From assembly GCA_003133485.1 (NCBI GenBank), contig PKXR01000117.1:6850-16884 (forward strand): a DNA stretch of 10,035 nt. Direction: 5' to 3'. Each line of letters starts with the position of its first letter. Position 1 is the stretch's first letter. The position numbers and the translations under genes were made by a program. Below are positions 6,125 to 10,035 of this stretch, one piece after another. The notes under the pieces are model-generated. The model was given only the letters and a program-made list of their open reading frames with translations. It was not told the DNA's origin and did not search any database. This DNA comes from Candidatus Dormiibacterota bacterium (GTDB lineage Bacteria; Chloroflexota; Dormibacteria; UBA8260; Bog-877).

Positions 6125-6679
6125 TCAGCCCCCGGCGGCGCTCCGAGCCACAAGTTTCGCCAACGCTTCGTTGAGTTCGAGCACGTTAACGGTCGCTGCT
6201 CCCAGGAAGCCCAGGTAGGGTCCCTGCTCCTCTTCTATTACCAGTCGGCGCACGGCCGCCGGGGACAGGCCCCGCGCCTTGGCCACGGCATCGACCTGGA
6301 CCAGCGCCGCCACCGGAGAGATATCCGGGTCGATCCCGCTGCCAGAGGTGGTGACCAGGTCTGCAGACGGGTTCTTGATGCCCTCTTTGGCCAGGACCTT
6401 GATTTCCGCGCGGACGGCGGCAACCAGCGCCCTTGAGGTTGGTCCCAGCTGGCTACCCCCGGTCACCAGTGGATCATCAGCATCGGGACGTCCCTGGAAC
6501 CATTCCGGTCCCTTCCACTGCTGGCCGATCAGCGTCGAGCCGTTACTAGTCAGCGAGCCGTTGGCCTCAGCCGGGAACCACCACTGCGAGAGGCCCGTCA
6601 TCACCAGCGGGTAGATGATCCCGCAGATCACCGTCAAGATCACGATGGCGACCAATGAGCGGCGAATTTGTAGCAGCAT
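6125..6679 (-). CDS. kdpC: KdpC, accessory subunit of the K+-transporting ATPase
   Basis: This 184-aa protein (E. coli KdpC is 190 aa) has a single N-terminal membrane helix (about 8-30, ending in YPLVMTG) and a periplasmic or extracytoplasmic domain. Family signatures are GSTLIGQQW, WFQGRPDADD, the strongly conserved TTSGSGIDPDISP (110-122) and the C-terminal VNVLELNEAL. KdpC stabilises the KdpFABC complex and raises the ATP affinity of KdpB. Its ATG overlaps the kdpB stop in TGATG, sharing one base at 6679. GAGGG lies 7 nt upstream inside kdpB, so the two are translationally coupled. It is the last gene of the minus-strand transporter operon and converges on kdpE. Confidence 0.97.
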   Translation of the reverse strand: MLLQIRRSLVAIVILTVICGIIYPLVMTGLSQWWFPAEANGSLTSNGSTLIGQQWKGPEWFQGRPDADDPLVTGGSQLGPTSRALVAAVRAEIKVLAKEGIKNPSADLVTTSGSGIDPDISPVAALVQVDAVAKARGLSPAAVRRLVIEEEQGPYLGFLGAATVNVLELNEALAKLVARSAAGG

Positions 6680-8814
6680 CAGTAGACCCTCATGGCCGTC
6701 AATGCTAGGTCGATGAGTTTGATGAAAATGAAGGGGGCGATGACCCCGCCAACCCCGTAGATCAGAAGGTTGCGCCTTAGAAGGGCCGAGGCTGTCGAGG
6801 GCCGGTAGCGCACTCCCCGCAGCGCCAACGGGATCAAGGCCACGATGACCAGGGCGTTGAAGATCACTGCCGAGAGCACGGCGGTGTGCGGGCTGTGCAA
6901 CCGCAGGATGTTGAGTGCCTTGAGCTGCGGATACGTCGCCACGAAGAGGGCCGGAATTATGGCGAAGTACTTGGCAACGTCGTTGGCGATGGAGAAGGTG
7001 GTCAGCGCCCCCCGGGTGATCAGCAACTGCTTGCCAATCTCCACCACCTGAATCAACTTGGTGGGATTGGAGTCTAGGTCAACCATGTTGCCGGCCTCCT
7101 TGGCCGCCATGGTGCCGGTATTCATTGCCACACCTACATCGGCCTGGGCCAGCGCGGGGGCGTCGTTGGTACCGTCTCCAGCCATGGCGACCATGCGGCC
7201 GCCCTCCTGCTCTTTCCGGATCAGCGCCATCTTGGCCTCCGGTGTGGCCTCTGCCAAGAAGTCATCGACCCCAGCCTCGGCGGCGATGGTCGCCGCCGTG
7301 AGCGGGTTGTCGCCGGTCACCATCACCGTGCGAATGCCCATGCTGCGCAGTTCGTCGAACCGTGCCCGAATGCCCGACTTGACAACGTCGCGAAGCTCAA
7401 CCACGCCCAGGACGCGGGTACCATCGGCTACGACCAGCGGTGTTGAGCCGGCACGAGAAAGGCGCTCCACGATGGGACCCAGCTCGTCGGGAATGGTTCC
7501 CCCTTGCTCCTTGACCCAATTCCTTACCGCTTCGCCGGCTCCTTTGCGGATCCGGCGGCCGTCGATGTCGAGTCCGGACATGCGAGTCGCGGCACTGAAT
7601 GGAATGATTTGGTGCGTTGTGCTCAGCTCTCGGCCTCGGATGCTAAAGCGCTCCTTGGCCAAAACTACGATCGAGCGACCTTCGGGTGTGTCATCGGCGA
7701 GCGACGCTAGCTGCGCCGCGTCGGCAAGGTCACGCTCAGCGACCCCTCCGATGGGAGTGAAGGTGGCGGCCATGCGGTTGCCCAGGGTGATGGTGCCCGT
7801 CTTGTCCAGCAGCAGAGTGCTGACGTCGCCCGCGGCTTCCACCGCCCGACCGCTCATGGCCAGAACGTTTTGCTGTACCAGGCGATCCATCCCGGCAATG
7901 CCGATGGCAGAGAGCAAGGCACCGATGGTGGTCGGGATAAGACAGACCAGCAGGGCGACGAGAATCACCACCGAGACTTGCCCGTGGGCATAGCCGGCGA
8001 ATGGTGCCAGGGCCACGCACACCGGGACGAAGATGATGGTCAAGGCCGCCAGCAGGATGGTGAGGGCCAGCTCGTTGGGGGTCTTCTGCCGGTTAGCGCC
8101 CTCGACCAGTTCAATCATCCGATCCATGAAGGTGTGTCCCGGCTCAGCTGTGATCTTTACCACGATCCGGTCCGAAAGCACCTTGGTACCTCCGGTCACC
8201 GCAGAGCGGTCACCGCCGCTCTCTCTGATGACCGGTGCCGACTCGCCGGTGATGGCTGACTCGTCGATCGACGCCACTCCCTCGATGACGTCTCCATCAG
8301 ACGGGATTATGTCCTGGGCCTCGCAGACCACCCGGTCGCCCTTGGCGAGGACGACCGCAAGCACGCGCTCCTCGCTGCCGTCAACACGCAGGCGTCGAGC
8401 CATGGTGTCGGAGCGCATGCGTCGCAGCGTGTCCGCTTGCGCCCTGCCCCGTCCCTCCGCGGTCGCCTCAGCGAAATTCGCGAACAGAACGGTGAGGAGC
8501 AGCCACACCGTGATTGCCCAGTCGAACACCGACGGATGGAAGATCGATTCGATGAAGGTGACGATGGTCCCGATCAAGACCACGAACATGACCGGGTTCT
8601 TGATCTGCACTCTTGGGTCGAGCTTGATAAGGGAATCGAGCAAGGCACGGGTCGCGATCCCCCGAGTCATCCAGGGCAGCTGACGACGACCACGACCTCC
8701 GCCTGGTGCCACTCCAGACAAGTCCGATCCCGCGTCAGCAGGAGCCGAGGGAGGTGTGGTCCCCTCGTGAGCGAGGGGTCTGTCACCGGGCAACGCCATA
8801 CCGATGGTGCTCAT
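6679..8814 (-). CDS. kdpB: KdpB, P-type ATPase catalytic subunit of the K+ pump
   Basis: This 711-aa membrane P-type ATPase hydrolyses ATP to drive K+ uptake through KdpA. Visible motifs are the actuator loop TGES (189-192), the phosphorylation motif [11 protein letters not shown] with D337, [10 protein letters not shown] in the nucleotide domain (424-433), TGDNPLTA (500-507) and the hinge [19 protein letters not shown] (546-564). Membrane helices include 75-91, 98-115, 250-272, 280-300 and several after 600. The TGES serine, S192, corresponds to E. coli S162, whose phosphorylation inhibits the pump, so this control point is retained. The N-terminus carries about 45 Pro/Gly/Ser-rich residues before the conserved start of the family ([20 protein letters not shown], from M49). 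The upstream ATG is preferred because it overlaps the kdpA stop as TGATG with GGAG 10 nt before it. M49 (position 8670) is the alternative. Confidence 0.98.
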   Translation of the reverse strand: MSTIGMALPGDRPLAHEGTTPPSAPADAGSDLSGVAPGGGRGRRQLPWMTRGIATRALLDSLIKLDPRVQIKNPVMFVVLIGTIVTFIESIFHPSVFDWAITVWLLLTVLFANFAEATAEGRGRAQADTLRRMRSDTMARRLRVDGSEERVLAVVLAKGDRVVCEAQDIIPSDGDVIEGVASIDESAITGESAPVIRESGGDRSAVTGGTKVLSDRIVVKITAEPGHTFMDRMIELVEGANRQKTPNELALTILLAALTIIFVPVCVALAPFAGYAHGQVSVVILVALLVCLIPTTIGALLSAIGIAGMDRLVQQNVLAMSGRAVEAAGDVSTLLLDKTGTITLGNRMAATFTPIGGVAERDLADAAQLASLADDTPEGRSIVVLAKERFSIRGRELSTTHQIIPFSAATRMSGLDIDGRRIRKGAGEAVRNWVKEQGGTIPDELGPIVERLSRAGSTPLVVADGTRVLGVVELRDVVKSGIRARFDELRSMGIRTVMVTGDNPLTAATIAAEAGVDDFLAEATPEAKMALIRKEQEGGRMVAMAGDGTNDAPALAQADVGVAMNTGTMAAKEAGNMVDLDSNPTKLIQVVEIGKQLLITRGALTTFSIANDVAKYFAIIPALFVATYPQLKALNILRLHSPHTAVLSAVIFNALVIVALIPLALRGVRYRPSTASALLRRNLLIYGVGGVIAPFIFIKLIDLALTAMRVY

Positions 8815-10034
8815 CAGAAAAACACTCCGTGACGAACCAACGCTTCCGCGATTGGGCCAAGGGCCATCGCCGGCAGGAAGGTCAGACCCCCAACCAGAAT
8901 CACAGTCCCGATCAACAGGCCCACGAAGACCGGCGCGTCAGACCGCATCGTCCCCACCGAGTCGGGGACGTATTTCTTGGCCGCGAGGGCGCCGCCGAGG
9001 GCGAGCACCGGAAGAATGATGGCGAGCCGTCCGAGAATCATCGCGGCGGCTCCGGTGAGATTCCAGAAGGTGGTATTACCGTCTAGCCCACCCATCGCCG
9101 AGCCGTTGTTGTTGGTCTGGGAGACATAGGCGTAGAGGATCTCGGAGAACCCGTGCGGTCCGTGGTTGAAAACAGAACTCACTCCGGCCGAGACCGCGAC
9201 CGCGAGCGCGGTAAACGCCAGCACCGTGATGGGCATCATCAGCACTCCGATCGACGCCAGCTTCACCTCGCGGGACTGGACCTTCTTGCCCAGGTACTCG
9301 GGCGTCCGCCCCACCATCAGGCCTCCGATGAATACCGCAACGACCGCGGACAGGAGCAGGGTGTAGAGGCCGCTTCCAACCCCACCTGGCTCGACCTCGC
9401 CCAGCATCATGCCGGTCAGCAATCCAGCATCTCCGATTGGGGTGTAAGAGTCATTGGCACTGTCAGTCGAACCAGTCGACGTGGTCGTGGCGGAGATGTC
9501 GAAGAGCGCTGAGGCCGCCGGACCTAATCGGGTCTCCTTGCCTTCCATGTTCCCGCCTGACTGCTGCTGCGACGTCAAGCCGGCTGCGGCCAGCGCCGGA
9601 TTGAGTCCGGTCTCACCACCCACGCCGAGGGCGACGCAGCCTGCGAAGAGGACGATCATGGTGACCAGGAGCGCCACTCCCTGGCGAATGTTGCCCACCA
9701 TCTTGCCAAAGGTGTAGGTCAGAGCGAACGGGATGCCCAGCATCAGAACGATGAGCAGCAGATTGGTGAGAGCAGTAGGGTTGTCGAATGGCACCGCGCT
9801 GTTGGCATTGAAGAACCCACCCCCATTGGTTCCCAAGTGCTCGATCGCCGACATCGATGCGACCGGCCCCACGGCAATCGTCTGCGAAAGCCCATTGAGG
9901 ACATCGTGGATGTGGGCAGAGCCGCCCAGGGTCTGGATCGCACCCTGGGATACCAGGATGATGGCGAACACCGCGCTGATCGGCATCAATATGTAGAAAG
10001 TGCCCCGGACAAGGTCCACCCAGAAGTTCCCGAT
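8814..10034 (-). CDS. kdpA: KdpA, K+-binding channel-like subunit (N-terminus beyond right edge)
   Basis: 406 C-terminal residues of KdpA are present. The frame runs past the right edge, where the last readable residues are [10 protein letters not shown], a conserved internal KdpA motif, so the true start lies outside the window and roughly 150 residues are missing. KdpA is a multi-helix protein related to K+ channels and Trk/Ktr transporters, and it selects and binds K+. A pore-loop motif [12 protein letters not shown] is seen (the TNGGG at about 9816-9830), followed by GKETRLG, the [14 protein letters not shown] segment and a second pore-loop motif [12 protein letters not shown], then a closing [13 protein letters not shown] helix. 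The stop overlaps the kdpB ATG by one base (TGATG). The small kdpF and the KdpE-controlled promoter are expected beyond the edge but cannot be seen. Confidence 0.97.
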   Translation of the reverse strand: MGNFWVDLVRGTFYILMPISAVFAIILVSQGAIQTLGGSAHIHDVLNGLSQTIAVGPVASMSAIEHLGTNGGGFFNANSAVPFDNPTALTNLLLIVLMLGIPFALTYTFGKMVGNIRQGVALLVTMIVLFAGCVALGVGGETGLNPALAAAGLTSQQQSGGNMEGKETRLGPAASALFDISATTTSTGSTDSANDSYTPIGDAGLLTGMMLGEVEPGGVGSGLYTLLLSAVVAVFIGGLMVGRTPEYLGKKVQSREVKLASIGVLMMPITVLAFTALAVAVSAGVSSVFNHGPHGFSEILYAYVSQTNNNGSAMGGLDGNTTFWNLTGAAAMILGRLAIILPVLALGGALAAKKYVPDSVGTMRSDAPVFVGLLIGTVILVGGLTFLPAMALGPIAEALVRHGVFF

Positions 10035-10035
10035 G

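Noticed and set aside
7058..7993. 311-codon open frame on the plus strand inside kdpB
   Set aside because: It is the antisense shadow of the conserved kdpB gene in GC-rich DNA. It is rich in Ser/Arg/Thr/Ala and has no recognisable domain.

Overview
The window is high-GC DNA with dense coding, frequent GTG starts and a tRNA gene without an encoded CCA end. This fits an Actinomycetota-like or related high-GC bacterium. That is an inference from composition and protein style, and no marker gene here fixes the taxon.

Layout. (1) Positions 1-263 (+): the C-terminal end of an unrecognised protein entering from the left edge. It overlaps tail to tail with (2) an M20-family zinc amidohydrolase of the hydantoinase/carbamoylase type on the minus strand (222-1481). 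(3) Divergent from it by 63 bp is an HD-superfamily hydrolase (1545-2114, +). Just after its stop codon come a good -10 box and (4) a tRNA-Ser(GCU) gene (2145-2234). (5) About 526 bp without a convincing gene follow. They hold a nested inverted repeat upstream of the next operon. (6) From 2761 to the right edge lies a Kdp high-affinity potassium uptake locus. The sensory genes are on the plus strand: KdpD split into two genes (2761-3957 and 3950-5425), then kdpE (5436-6113). The transporter genes kdpA (partial), kdpB and kdpC are on the minus strand, transcribed toward the sensory genes. kdpE and kdpC meet tail to tail with 11 bp between them.

How the genes work together. KdpA is the K+-channel-like subunit, KdpB the P-type ATPase and KdpC the accessory subunit of the KdpFABC pump. 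The KdpD/KdpE two-component system normally switches this pump on under K+ limitation or osmotic stress. Here the usual single KdpD polypeptide is replaced by a soluble KdpD/USP input protein and a separate membrane histidine kinase. The two genes overlap by 8 nt and are probably translationally coupled. The split falls at the domain boundary, and the combined length (889 aa) is close to E. coli KdpD, so this looks like a bipartite sensor rather than a decayed gene.

The most interesting points are the two-piece KdpD, the convergent layout of regulator and pump genes, and the structured leader upstream of kdpD. I see no CRISPR array, transposon, phage or evident new defence system. Most of the window is a recognisable housekeeping and ion-homeostasis region.
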